From an uncultured Lachnospiraceae bacterium (GTDB taxonomy: Bacteria; Bacillota; Clostridia; Lachnospirales; Lachnospiraceae): a stretch of 64,000 bases of DNA. Shown here one piece after another: positions 45,506 through 54,978 of this stretch. Made by a program: the position numbers and the translations under genes. Each line of letters starts with the position of its first letter. Position 1 is the stretch's first letter. The DNA lies in the NCBI GenBank assembly GCA_910586555.1, contig CAJUJY010000005.1, forward strand, positions 34,404-98,403, read 5' to 3'. The notes beneath the pieces are model-generated. The model saw only the letters and a program-made list of their open reading frames with translations, ran no database searches and had not been told where the DNA came from.

Positions 45506-46465
45506 ATGGCTGGTAAAGCAGGAAAAAAAGCTGCAAACAAAGAAACTGAAATGAAAGTTAAAATTACATGGAAAGAGATTAAACAGCAGAAAGTTCTTTT
45601 GTTATGGTCACTGGTTATAGTTATATATGGATTTATTTTCTATTACTTGCCATTAGGCGGGTGGCTTATGGCATTCCAGAATTACAAGCCTGCAAAGGGT
45701 TTATTACATTCGGAATTTGTAGGACTTGATAAATTTAAACGCCTGTTTTCAGATGAAACTTTCATAAAAGTAATCAGGAACACGCTGGCAATGGGTGTAA
45801 TAAACCTTGTTGTTACATTTGTAATGGCAATTTTATTTGCAATCCTGTTAAATGAAATTATGCAAAGGCGTACCAAGAAGGTTATACAGACAATATCTTA
45901 CCTTCCGCATTTCCTTTCATGGATTATCGTTACAGGTATTCTCCATGATATGTTGAGTGGTACAGGTGTAGTAAATGAAATATTAAAAAACCTGCATATA
46001 ATTGACAAACCTATTGATTTCTTCGCTCATACGTCTTATTTCTGGCCTATAGTGGCATTTGCCAATGTATGGAAAGAAACAGGCTGGAATGCTATTATCT
46101 ATCTTTCAGCAATAACATCAATCGACCCATCACTATATGAAGCAGCATCAATCGACGGGGCTGGCAGGTTTGCTAAAATCATGCACGTAACATTGCCTGG
46201 CATAAAGCCTACTATAATTATACTGCTGCTTATGAACGTTGGTAATGTACTGAATGCAGGATTTGAAATACAGTACCTGTTAGGTAACGGTCTTGTACAG
46301 AGCGTATCACAGACAATAGATATTTACGTCCTGAAATGGGGTATCAGCCAGGGTGATTATGCAATAGGTACAGCAGCCGGCATATTTAAAAGTGTTGTCA
46401 GTATAGTATTAATTGTAATAGCTAACCAGATTGCAAAACGTAATGGTGAAGAACAGTTGTATTAG
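45506..46465 (+). CDS. ABC transporter permease, LplB type
   Basis: 319 residues with a polar start, six hydrophobic helices and the EAA motif (EAASIDGAGRFAKIMHVTLP) in the loop that contacts the ATPase. LplB-type permeases pair with YtcP-type ones in oligosaccharide importers. No ATPase gene is nearby; a shared MsmK-like ATPase encoded elsewhere is usual for such systems. Start after GGGGAGG; the next permease gene follows after 14 bases. Confidence 0.92.
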   Translation: MAGKAGKKAANKETEMKVKITWKEIKQQKVLLLWSLVIVIYGFIFYYLPLGGWLMAFQNYKPAKGLLHSEFVGLDKFKRLFSDETFIKVIRNTLAMGVINLVVTFVMAILFAILLNEIMQRRTKKVIQTISYLPHFLSWIIVTGILHDMLSGTGVVNEILKNLHIIDKPIDFFAHTSYFWPIVAFANVWKETGWNAIIYLSAITSIDPSLYEAASIDGAGRFAKIMHVTLPGIKPTIIILLLMNVGNVLNAGFEIQYLLGNGLVQSVSQTIDIYVLKWGISQGDYAIGTAAGIFKSVVSIVLIVIANQIAKRNGEEQLY

Positions 46466-46479
46466 AAGGAGGTTTTGAT

Positions 46480-47391
46480 ATGGGGAATACAGATGCAAAT
46501 ACACAACATAAGAAGAAAAAATCTGCTGCAGATACAGCTTTTATAGTGTTTAATTCAATATTTATGGTTATTTTTGTAATTATTACTCTATATCCTGTTT
46601 TAAATACCCTTGCAATTTCATTAAATGACGGTATTGACACATTAAGGGGAGGGATATATCTCTGGCCAAGAAAATTTACATTTAAGAATTATACAACTGT
46701 TTTAGGAAAAGACAGCCTGGTTACAGGTGCAATTATAACAGTGGCACGTACAATAATTGGAACTTTGCTTGCACTGGTTACAAATGCAATTTTAGCTTTT
46801 ATTGTAAGCAGGAAACGTTTTTTATTCCGCAAACAGTTATCCCTTTTCTGGGTTATCACAATGTATGTAAATGGCGGGCTTATCCCTACATTTATATTAT
46901 ATAAGGGTCTTGGTCTTACTAATACATTCTGGGTATATGTAATACCAGGTATGATAAGTGCATTTAATATGCTGGTAATACGTACATATATGAATGGGCT
47001 TCCAGAAAGCCTTGTAGAATCAGCACAGCTTGACGGGGCAGGTTATACAACAATATTTGTAAAAATCATATCACCATTATGTAAACCTGTGTATGCCACA
47101 GTTGCATTGTTCGTGGCAGTAGGGCAGTGGAACTCATGGTTTGACGCAATGTTATATAACCGTATGAGCAGCGAATATACAACATTGCAGTATGAACTTA
47201 TGAAACTTCTGTCATCAGTAACAAACCCGGGTGCTTCAGCAGAGGCGATGAAAAATGCAGCAGGTGCAGTTACACCAACATCTGTAAGGGCAGCAGCAAC
47301 CATTGTTACAATGCTTCCAATTATATGTATTTATCCATTCTTACAGAAGTATTTCGTTACAGGGCTTACCCTTGGTGGTGTAAAAGAATAA
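46480..47391 (+). CDS. ABC transporter permease, YtcP type (carbohydrate)
   Basis: 303 residues, six helices, EAA-type motif ESAQLDGAGYTTIFVKIISP. It is the second half of the permease pair with the LplB-type protein (14-base gap, AGGAGG ribosome site). The C-terminal half has a long extracytoplasmic loop typical of YtcP. Together they move oligosaccharides bound by the lipoprotein into the cell. Confidence 0.92.
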   Translation: MGNTDANTQHKKKKSAADTAFIVFNSIFMVIFVIITLYPVLNTLAISLNDGIDTLRGGIYLWPRKFTFKNYTTVLGKDSLVTGAIITVARTIIGTLLALVTNAILAFIVSRKRFLFRKQLSLFWVITMYVNGGLIPTFILYKGLGLTNTFWVYVIPGMISAFNMLVIRTYMNGLPESLVESAQLDGAGYTTIFVKIISPLCKPVYATVALFVAVGQWNSWFDAMLYNRMSSEYTTLQYELMKLLSSVTNPGASAEAMKNAAGAVTPTSVRAAATIVTMLPIICIYPFLQKYFVTGLTLGGVKE

Positions 47392-47447
47392 CATAGTTTT
47401 TTAAAACTTGCACATAAAAAAAGCAGATAGTATAATAACTTCATAAT

Positions 47448-47475
47448 CCAGGTATAGCCTGTATGGTATACCTGG
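47448..47475 (+). promoter_or_regulatory. Inverted repeat between permease and second binding-protein genes
   Basis: CCAGGTATA (47448-47456) and TATACCTGG (47467-47475) are perfect inverses with a 10-base loop, but no T run follows. It may be an mRNA processing or stabilising hairpin, or an operator. Confidence 0.5.
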
Positions 47476-47507
47476 GCAGTAAAAACCTGAAAAGGAGACT
47501 GGATATT

Positions 47508-49157
47508 ATGTTGAAAAATATTAAATACTATCTGCTTTTACTATTTGCAGTAATTGTTACATTATGCCTGTGCTGCCTGTTTATAAAAAGAAACACGCCT
47601 TCTGGTAAAAGCATAAGACAATATACTGCTTTTTTTGATACTAAAGGATTTTTACTTGATGCTAATAATGAAATTAAACAGCGTATTGCAGGGATTACAG
47701 GTGCAGAGTGTTATGAAACATGGCTTGATAATGGTATTTCAAGGGAAAGTGCAATTAATGATTATATAGCTGGTGGTAATTATCCTGATTTTGTACAGGG
47801 AGGCCAGGAATTTCTTGAAGCAGGGGCATTAATTCCAATTGACCAGTATTGGGAAAAATATCCCAATATATATAACTATCTGTCACAAGACGAATGGGAT
47901 AAATTCAGGCAGGACGATGGCCATATTTACTGGATACCACAGTTTGGGGTAACAGATGGAAAAAATTGTGAAACCATGCACCAGGGTGAAGCTTTCTGGA
48001 TACAGACACGGGTGCTTAAATGGGCTGGTTATCCAGATATACGTACTGTTGATGAATATTTTTTACTTCTGGAAAATTATATAAAAGAAAATCCTGAAAT
48101 GGAAGATGGTAAAAAGAATATTGCATTTACTATATTATGCGATGACTGGCGGTATTTCTGCCTGGAAAATGTACCACAGTTTCTTGATGGTTATCCTAAT
48201 GACGGGTGCTGCATGGTTGACCTGTCCAGTAAAAAAGTAATGGATTATAATGTTACACCAACAGCAAAAGAGTATTTCCGGATATTAAATAAGGAATTTA
48301 AAAAAGGAATTATAGATTCTGAATCTTTTACAAGCACATATGATGAATACTTAGAAAAACTTTCTACAGGTGCTGTGCTAGGCATGGCTGACCAGTGGTG
48401 GGATTTTGCATATGATATTACAGCTTCTTATGAAAGGCTTGGCTTAAGGGACAAAGGGTGTGATTATGTACCATTACCAATTACAATTTCAAAGGATATA
48501 AAAAACCAGTGGCATACAGACAGGTCAAAAGAACTAGATGTTTCAAAAGGTTTATCTGTAACAGTTAACTGTAAAGATATAGACGGGGCATTACAGTTTG
48601 TAAATGATTTGCTGGACCAGGAAGTACAGAACCTTAGATTCTGGGGAGTTGAAGGGGAAGATTATGAAACTGGCAGTGATGGTATGTTTTACCAGACCCC
48701 TGAACAGAGAATGAGGACTGATGATATCAGATTACAGACAGGACATTTTTGTATTTATTCACACTTTCCAAGAAAAGAAGGAATAAGTAAAGACGGAATT
48801 AATGCTTTTTCCCCAGAAAACCAGGCAAGCATTTTCTTTGACTCACTTCCAGAAGATGTCAAAGAATGTTTTAATGCATATGGCTGTAAAAATTATGTTG
48901 AAATGCTTGGAAATAATGATGCTCCTGGCAGATGGTATCCAATGTACTCATATTCTTCAAAACTTACTTATTCATCAAAAGAAGGCTATGTATGGAAAAA
49001 AATGAATGATATAAAACGCCAGTGGCTGCCAAGGGTTATAATGGCAGATGATTTTGATAAAATATGGGATAAATATATGGATATATATAAAAGCTGCAAA
49101 CCAGAAATCTTTTTAGAAGGGGCGCAGGCAGAACTTTGGCGCAGGCTTTATAAATAA
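47508..49157 (+). CDS. Second sugar-binding protein paralogue
   Basis: 549 residues from the ATG at 47508, which follows AAAAGGAGA; an in-frame start at 47463 is not supported. It is clearly a paralogue of the binding protein at 43713 (shared DEWDKFRQDDGHIYWIPQF, LCDDWRYFCLEN and VPQFLDGYPNDG). The N-terminus has a hydrophobic helix with a Cys cluster (LCLCCLF) that is not a clear lipobox, so it may be membrane-anchored or a diverged lipoprotein. Two binding proteins serving one permease pair suggest wider substrate range. Confidence 0.88.
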   Translation: MLKNIKYYLLLLFAVIVTLCLCCLFIKRNTPSGKSIRQYTAFFDTKGFLLDANNEIKQRIAGITGAECYETWLDNGISRESAINDYIAGGNYPDFVQGGQEFLEAGALIPIDQYWEKYPNIYNYLSQDEWDKFRQDDGHIYWIPQFGVTDGKNCETMHQGEAFWIQTRVLKWAGYPDIRTVDEYFLLLENYIKENPEMEDGKKNIAFTILCDDWRYFCLENVPQFLDGYPNDGCCMVDLSSKKVMDYNVTPTAKEYFRILNKEFKKGIIDSESFTSTYDEYLEKLSTGAVLGMADQWWDFAYDITASYERLGLRDKGCDYVPLPITISKDIKNQWHTDRSKELDVSKGLSVTVNCKDIDGALQFVNDLLDQEVQNLRFWGVEGEDYETGSDGMFYQTPEQRMRTDDIRLQTGHFCIYSHFPRKEGISKDGINAFSPENQASIFFDSLPEDVKECFNAYGCKNYVEMLGNNDAPGRWYPMYSYSSKLTYSSKEGYVWKKMNDIKRQWLPRVIMADDFDKIWDKYMDIYKSCKPEIFLEGAQAELWRRLYK

Positions 49158-49176
49158 TAAAACAAATATATTGCAG

Positions 49177-49203
49177 GACAGACATTTATTGTCTGTCTTT
49201 TTT
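49177..49203 (+). terminator. Terminator of the transporter operon
   Basis: GACAGAC (49177-49183) pairs with GTCTGTC (49191-49197), followed by six T (49198-49203). Confidence 0.88.
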
Positions 49204-49245
49204 CTATAATTTGCCCTGTTTTTTTCTATAATTACAATGGATAAA
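49204..49245 (+). promoter_or_regulatory. CTATA two-part promoter of GH10 gene 1
   Basis: CTATAATTT (from 49204) and CTATAATTA (from 49226), 22 bases apart and separated by a T-rich spacer, followed by CAATGGATAAA. The second box contains a perfect TATAAT, but no TTGACA lies at the proper distance, so an activator probably substitutes. The same pattern precedes GH10 gene 2, the serpin and the first binding protein. Confidence 0.6.
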
Positions 49246-49311
49246 GCCAGAAAAAAATAATTATAATAAAATTGTAACAATACAGGCATAAAGTTAAAAA
49301 GGAGGTTTTTT

Positions 49312-52300
49312 ATGGTGAAATTAAAGCATGTTTTAAAACGGTCACTTGTTATAACACTATGTAGCGCAATGGTTATAACAAGTGGGAATTTTACTATACC
49401 TGGCATGCCAGGCATGGTAAAAGTACAAGCAGAGGAAACGCAGGGACAAGAGGAAAATCTTATAACTAACCCATCTTTTGAAGAAAATACTAATTGCTGG
49501 TATGATGGAAATAATTTAGAGATTATAAAAGATGGCAGATATTTAAAAATTACAGGTAAGGACAAAAAAGCCCTGCTTGCACAGGATTTAAAGGCGGAAC
49601 AGGGTGCTAATGTAACATTTAAAAATAATACGGAATATGAATTTAGTGCAAAGGTAAAACTTGATGAAAATTCTGGTGAAGATATTGAAGTTAAGGCAGG
49701 CCTGGGAATAAAAACAGGACAAAAGTTAGAAGACGGAAGTGATGAATGGCAGGCCGGGGATAGCTGGAATTTAACTAGTACAACAGTTACAGGAGATGCT
49801 ATAAGCAAGGGCTGGAAAGAAATTAAAGGGACATTTAAACCAACGTTTACTAACCAGCCTGTATCTGTCAGTTTCCAGCTTATAGGAACAAGTAAAACAG
49901 ATGAAACTGTTTTTTATGCAAAAGATATTTCACTTGTAGAAAAGAATACAAGTAATAATCTTATAGCTAATCCGTCTTTTGACAGTAACATTAATGATTC
50001 TAAAGACCCCTTAAATGTTTACTGGTGGTTTAAAGATAATGATGATACTTTTGAAATACAGGAAGATACAGCTGTAAAAGTTAAAGGAACTGGTGAAGCC
50101 TTATTAGCACAGAATTTGTCAGGAGAAGGCTGTAATAAAGAAATTGGACAAAATACAAAATATAACTTTAGTTTATGGGTAAAGAAAAGTGATGACTGCC
50201 AGGAAACTGTCCAGGTTACAACAGATTTGATGATAAAGAATATTCCAGGGACAGAAGCAGAGTATTCTTCTATAAATGAAGCATGGCAATTAAATAGTAC
50301 ACCAGTTACAGTTAATGAAAACTGGCAACAGATTACAGGAAGTTTTATAACAGATAACCAGGAATTTGAAGAATTCCATTTTAAAGTTACAGGAAAAGGA
50401 ACAGGAAGTATTTCATTCTATGCGGATAATATTTCACTTACAAAAAGTGGAGAGACAATACCAGGCGGTACAACTCCTGAAAAGCCTGGAGAAGATGTAA
50501 AGCCTGAAAAGGGTACAAATCTCTTAGATAACCCATCATTTGATGGTGCTGTAGAACCCTGGTTTGCAACAGGAGGAAAGCTTGAATATATTCCTGATGG
50601 TGGCTGTGATAAAACAGGGGGCTGTGTAAAACTTACTGAAAAGACTGACAGCTGGAACTCACTTGCCCAGGATATTAAAGACAAGGTTAAAGATAAGACA
50701 AAGTATAACTTTAGCTGCCAGGTTAAGCTTTGTGAAGAATATGAAACAGAATCAACAGTAAAAGCAGGTCTTACAATAAAATCAACTGGTGATAATAATG
50801 GTGATGAGTCTTATGACGGATGGGGCATATCACACAATACTGTTAAAGCTTCAAAAGATGAGTGGCGTGAGATTAAAGGAAGTTTTATGGCAAACTGGAA
50901 CGGAGAACTCCAGACACTCCAGTTTAAGGTTGCTGATGAAACAGTTAAAGAGGGTAAGTCAATCTATGTTGACAATCTTTCTATTACAGAGAATAATGTA
51001 GAACTATCAATAGAAAAAGATATAGAATCTTTAAAGGATTTATTTGTCAAAAAGGATTCTGGTTATAATTTTAAAGTTGGTGGCGCATTAGAGGCGGGTA
51101 TCCTTAGTAATGATAAGAAAATGGAGCTTGTACAGAAGCATTATAACAGTATAACAGCAGGTAATGAGATGAAACCAGATTATGTTATTAAAGGAATTAA
51201 TGCTGATGGAAGCTTAAAGCTTGATTTTACTATTCCAGACAGTATATTACAATATTTCTGGGATTATAATAAGGATAAGGAAGAAAAAGACAAAATACAT
51301 ATACGTGGCCATGTGCTTTGCTGGTATTCCCAGACACCAGATTTCTTCTTTAAAGATGAAAATGGAAATCCTCTTAGCAAGGAAGTTATGAATAAAAGGC
51401 TTGAAGAATATATCCAGAAGTTTGTTACACATGTCCAGACAGAATATCCAGGGTTAGTTTATTGCTGGGACGTTGTTAATGAAGCAATTATTCCTGGTGA
51501 TGGCGTAAAAGGTGGCCTGAGAAGATATTTTAATGATGGACAAAAAGAAACAGGATACTATCAGATTTATGGGGACAGTAATGAATATATTATAAATGCA
51601 TTTAAATATGCAAATAAATATGCAGAACCAGAAGTAAAGCTTTTCTATAATGATTATGGTGAAACAGACCCTGTAAAGGTAAAGTGTATTTGTGATTTGG
51701 CAGATGAAATAGCTGCTGCTGATGGGGCAAGGATTGATGGTATTGGCATGCAGTCACACCATTCTGTGGAAAGTCCAAGTGCAGAAGAACTTTATAATGC
51801 AATTAAAGCATATGGCAAAAATGGAAGGGAAGTACAGATTACAGAGCTTGACTTGCTTGCAAGTAAAAGTTATGATGGAAGTGATGGAAAAAAAGAAACA
51901 GAACTGGTAAAAGAGGCATACCGTTATAAAGAATTTATTGATGCAATACTTAAAGCAAAAAAGGAAGGCACTAATATTACAGCATTGGTATTCTGGGGTG
52001 TTGCAGATGATGATTCATGGCTGGTAACTGATGAATTTTCAGATGGAAGACACAATATGCCACTTCTGTTTGATGAAAATCTTAAAGCAAAGCCGGCATA
52101 TTGGGGAATTGCAGACCCAGACAGGCTTCCGCCATATATTAAAGAAGAAAATGTTATAGAAAGTGCTGGTAAAGACTGGACACTTGCACCAGCAGTAAGC
52201 GTTGGCAAAAATTCTTCAATGAAGTTTTTATGGAGTAATGAAAAACTTTATGTACAGGTAACTGTTAAAGATACAACTTCTGATGTTAGTGATAATGTAA

Positions 52301-54645
52301 CAATCTATCTTGACAAGGATAATATTAAGGCAGATAATGCTGATGATGTTAAAGTTATTACTATAAACAGAAGTGAAGCTAAAGCAACAGCAGATGGTTA
52401 TATAGCAGAGAAAGAAATTGGGATTGCTGGCAAAGCTGCTAATTCACAGATTGGCCTTGATGTAGTTGTTTATGATGAAACGCCAGATACCAGGGAATGT
52501 TGGAATGATACTAAGATGGGACAGGAAAACAGAAGTAAATACTATGGGACACTTACATTAAAACCATTTATGGCAATTACAAAAGGCATGGCAGATATTG
52601 ATGGTGAGATTGACAGTGCATGGAATAGTGTAGAAGCACATAAACTTACAGTAAGTTCCAATAAATCTGTATCTACAACAGGCACTGTAAAATCTATGTG
52701 GAGCGAAGATTATCTTTATGTGCTTGCTCAAATTAAAGATGCAGTCCTTAATAAAGATAATGCACAAGCACATGAGCAGGATTCGCTTGAGATATTTGTA
52801 GATGAGAATAATGGAAAGACTGGAAGTTATGAAACAGATGACTGCCAGTACAGAATTAATTATGATAATGAATTAAGCTTTAATGGGCCAAACTGCAAAC
52901 CGGAAAATATCCAGAGTAAAACAAAGAAGACATCTGATGGTTATATTGTAGAGGCAAGAATTAAATTTAATACAATAAAGGGTGCAGAGAATAACCTTAT
53001 AGGTGTTGATTTCCAGATAAATGATGCAGATACTTCTGGTAAACGTGTGGCATCAATTAACTGGTATGATGCTTCTGGCATGGGATGGTCACAGCCAGCA
53101 GTATTTGGTACAGCTAAACTTGTAGCAGCAGTAACAACTCCTGTGGAAACAAAAAAACCATCAATTCCTATAATACCTCCATATGGCGGCGGAACAGGAA
53201 ATATATCGTCTACACAAACACCAGCACCAAGTATAACACCAGACACAAGCACAGCACCAGGCACAAGTACAACACCAGATACAAATGCAGTACCAGGTAC
53301 AAGCACAACACCAGGCACAAGCGCAGCACCAGGTACAAGTACAGCACCAGGTACAAGTACAGAACCAGTACACAGCACAGCACCAGGTACTACAACAGAA
53401 GTTAAGACAGATGATGTTACAGGGGCAGTTACAGAAACCACAACTACTATTGATGGAGATAAAACTACAGTAATAGAGAAGGTTACAATGCCAGAAGGCA
53501 CACAAACTGTTAAAGAAACTGTAACAGAAAATTTAAATGGCATTATAAAAACAACAGAAAAATTAAGCAGCAGCACAGTAAACGCTGTAATAATAATAAA
53601 CACTACTAAAAAAACTGATGGAAGCATAATTGATTCAGATGCAGCTATACATACAGGTACTTCAGATATTTACAGTAAGTATTCAGCTAAAATCCAGATA
53701 CCTGGAAGTTTTATGGAAACTGCCAAAAAAGCAGCAATAAACAAAATCAGCCTTTATGTTGAAAAACCTTCTGTTGACGAAGTTAAAACAAAAAATGGAC
53801 ACAGGCTGGTTGTAAAAATTGCAGTTCCTGATGTAGAAGGTGTAAGCATAGTAAAAACCATAATTACTAAGGAAAGCATAGAAACAGCTAAAACTGGGAC
53901 AAGAAAACTTGTTGTTAAAATTGAAAGTGAAAGACCATCAGATTCATATACTATTACAATACCACAAAGTGAACTGGCAAAAATGAATAGTGATATTGAT
54001 ATTACTATAGATAACAGGCTTGTTTCAAATGCTGGCGAAGACATAAAAGAAAAATTAACAAAAATATTATCTGCTAACAATATTAAAACAAATAATGCTT
54101 ATGTTGTATCAGTAGCAGATAATAACACAAAGGGCGGCATTAAGGTTTCATCACCTGTATTATGTGGGTCTGCTTCCGCTGGCAGCAGTGTATATGTTTA
54201 TTATTATAATAAGAAAACAGGAAACCTTGAAGAAATTGCCAATAATAAAAGGATTGTACTTAATAATGGCATGACAGGCATTGAAGGTTATCCTGGAATG
54301 GATTATGTAGTTACAGATAAGGAATTAAGCGGCAAAAATGTAGTTACATTGCTTGGAGCATCAAAAGTTTCTATCAATAAATCCAAAGTTAAAAAAGGCA
54401 GCAGCACAAAGGTCAAAGTTACACTGCCACAGACTCTTGTAGCAAAACCAAATCTTAAAAAGAATGCAGGTTATGGAAAACAGGCAGCAGTTATTACATA
54501 TAAGTCTTCTGATAATAAAGTTGCAAAAGTATCAAAAAATGGCACAATAAAAGCAAAAGGCAAAGGCAAAGCTGTAATAAGTGTTAAGATTAAACTTGCA
54601 GGTGGTAAAGTTAAAACAGTTAAGAAGAAAGTAACTGTAAAATAA
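49312..54645 (+). CDS. Secreted multidomain GH10 endo-xylanase 1
   Basis: 1777 residues. Signal peptide (about 1-40); three CBM4/9- or CBM22-like binding domains (about 45-205, 215-380 and 400-560); GH10 barrel (about 575-950) with acid/base Glu724 in WDVVNEA and nucleophile Glu845 in QITELD; two CBM9-like domains (about 950-1085 and 1090-1285); nine six-residue Pro/Thr repeats (1310-1363); a region of unknown fold; and a C-terminal Big_2-type Ig domain. It cleaves xylan chains outside the cell and binds them through several modules. No LPxTG or SLH anchor seen. The tandem copy at 55038 shares the layout with fewer binding domains. AAGGAGG ribosome site. Confidence 0.92.
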   Translation: MVKLKHVLKRSLVITLCSAMVITSGNFTIPGMPGMVKVQAEETQGQEENLITNPSFEENTNCWYDGNNLEIIKDGRYLKITGKDKKALLAQDLKAEQGANVTFKNNTEYEFSAKVKLDENSGEDIEVKAGLGIKTGQKLEDGSDEWQAGDSWNLTSTTVTGDAISKGWKEIKGTFKPTFTNQPVSVSFQLIGTSKTDETVFYAKDISLVEKNTSNNLIANPSFDSNINDSKDPLNVYWWFKDNDDTFEIQEDTAVKVKGTGEALLAQNLSGEGCNKEIGQNTKYNFSLWVKKSDDCQETVQVTTDLMIKNIPGTEAEYSSINEAWQLNSTPVTVNENWQQITGSFITDNQEFEEFHFKVTGKGTGSISFYADNISLTKSGETIPGGTTPEKPGEDVKPEKGTNLLDNPSFDGAVEPWFATGGKLEYIPDGGCDKTGGCVKLTEKTDSWNSLAQDIKDKVKDKTKYNFSCQVKLCEEYETESTVKAGLTIKSTGDNNGDESYDGWGISHNTVKASKDEWREIKGSFMANWNGELQTLQFKVADETVKEGKSIYVDNLSITENNVELSIEKDIESLKDLFVKKDSGYNFKVGGALEAGILSNDKKMELVQKHYNSITAGNEMKPDYVIKGINADGSLKLDFTIPDSILQYFWDYNKDKEEKDKIHIRGHVLCWYSQTPDFFFKDENGNPLSKEVMNKRLEEYIQKFVTHVQTEYPGLVYCWDVVNEAIIPGDGVKGGLRRYFNDGQKETGYYQIYGDSNEYIINAFKYANKYAEPEVKLFYNDYGETDPVKVKCICDLADEIAAADGARIDGIGMQSHHSVESPSAEELYNAIKAYGKNGREVQITELDLLASKSYDGSDGKKETELVKEAYRYKEFIDAILKAKKEGTNITALVFWGVADDDSWLVTDEFSDGRHNMPLLFDENLKAKPAYWGIADPDRLPPYIKEENVIESAGKDWTLAPAVSVGKNSSMKFLWSNEKLYVQVTVKDTTSDVSDNVTIYLDKDNIKADNADDVKVITINRSEAKATADGYIAEKEIGIAGKAANSQIGLDVVVYDETPDTRECWNDTKMGQENRSKYYGTLTLKPFMAITKGMADIDGEIDSAWNSVEAHKLTVSSNKSVSTTGTVKSMWSEDYLYVLAQIKDAVLNKDNAQAHEQDSLEIFVDENNGKTGSYETDDCQYRINYDNELSFNGPNCKPENIQSKTKKTSDGYIVEARIKFNTIKGAENNLIGVDFQINDADTSGKRVASINWYDASGMGWSQPAVFGTAKLVAAVTTPVETKKPSIPIIPPYGGGTGNISSTQTPAPSITPDTSTAPGTSTTPDTNAVPGTSTTPGTSAAPGTSTAPGTSTEPVHSTAPGTTTEVKTDDVTGAVTETTTTIDGDKTTVIEKVTMPEGTQTVKETVTENLNGIIKTTEKLSSSTVNAVIIINTTKKTDGSIIDSDAAIHTGTSDIYSKYSAKIQIPGSFMETAKKAAINKISLYVEKPSVDEVKTKNGHRLVVKIAVPDVEGVSIVKTIITKESIETAKTGTRKLVVKIESERPSDSYTITIPQSELAKMNSDIDITIDNRLVSNAGEDIKEKLTKILSANNIKTNNAYVVSVADNNTKGGIKVSSPVLCGSASAGSSVYVYYYNKKTGNLEEIANNKRIVLNNGMTGIEGYPGMDYVVTDKELSGKNVVTLLGASKVSINKSKVKKGSSTKVKVTLPQTLVAKPNLKKNAGYGKQAAVITYKSSDNKVAKVSKNGTIKAKGKGKAVISVKIKLAGGKVKTVKKKVTVK
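53239..53400 (+). repeat. Nine 18-base repeats coding a Pro/Thr linker in GH10 gene 1
   Basis: Nine units of six residues, consensus P-G/D-T-S-x-x, between the CBM9-like domains and the C-terminal region. Such linkers are often O-glycosylated and can change in unit number. Confidence 0.9.
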
Positions 54646-54676
54646 AATCCAGTTAAAAATGTTATAATTACAAAGG

Positions 54677-54706
54677 TATCCTGTGTTATTGCACAGGATA
54701 TTTTTT
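54677..54706 (+). terminator. Terminator of GH10 gene 1
   Basis: TATCCTGTG (54677-54685) pairs perfectly with CACAGGATA (54692-54700), then TTTTTT. Confidence 0.92.
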
Positions 54707-54718
54707 GTGGTATTTTTT

Positions 54719-54760
54719 CTATACTTTCCCCCTGTTTTTACCATAATTACAATGGATAAA
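54719..54760 (+). promoter_or_regulatory. CTATA two-part promoter of GH10 gene 2
   Basis: CTATACTTT (from 54719), T-rich spacer, then CATAATTACAATGGATAAA (54742-54760). The last 17 bases, from TAATTACAATGG to the end, equal the matching part of the GH10 gene 1 promoter. Box spacing is 22-23 bases. Confidence 0.6.
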
Positions 54761-54836
54761 ATTCTACAGGAAATATTTATAATATAGATGGTATATGTTA
54801 CTAATAATAATGAATGGAGGAGGTTAGGTTGAAAAA

Positions 54837-54944
54837 TCTTTCTAAGGCTGCAAAAGACGCACCCTAAGAAAGACTACACTTCAACCCTGGAAAAACGCAA
54901 AAACAGCGTTTTTCATACCTATTTGTGCCATGCGGAGCATGGCA
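54837..54944 (+). repeat. Three-hairpin structured element, copy 2 (leader of GH10 gene 2)
   Basis: Hairpin 1 (54837-54873): TCTTTCT/AGAAAGA, AGG/CCT and TGC/GCA with symmetrical A-A and C-C mismatches. Hairpin 2: GAAAAACGC (54890-54898) with GCGTTTTTC (54906-54914). Hairpin 3: TGCCATGC (54926-54933) with GCATGGCA (54937-54944). Relative to copy 1 at 8641, hairpin 2 swaps a T-A pair for C-G, and hairpin 3 differs in sequence but keeps its pairing. The first 45 bases are almost identical in both copies. Confidence 0.65.
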
Positions 54945-54954
54945 TGGCGGGTTA

Positions 54955-54978
54955 GTGTGAAAAATAAATTTTTCACAC
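54955..54978 (+). promoter_or_regulatory. Extra perfect hairpin in the GH10 gene 2 leader
   Basis: GTGTGAAAAA (54955-54964) and TTTTTCACAC (54969-54978) form a 10-bp stem with a TAAA loop, downstream of the three-hairpin element. A weaker GCAAATTT/AAGTTTGC pairing (54980-55009) follows before the ribosome site. Confidence 0.6.

Noticed and set aside
53161..53627. Cys-rich minus-strand frames opposite the Pro/Thr linker
   Set aside because: They are the antisense of a simple repeat (Thr/Ala/Pro codons), so the open frames arise from composition.
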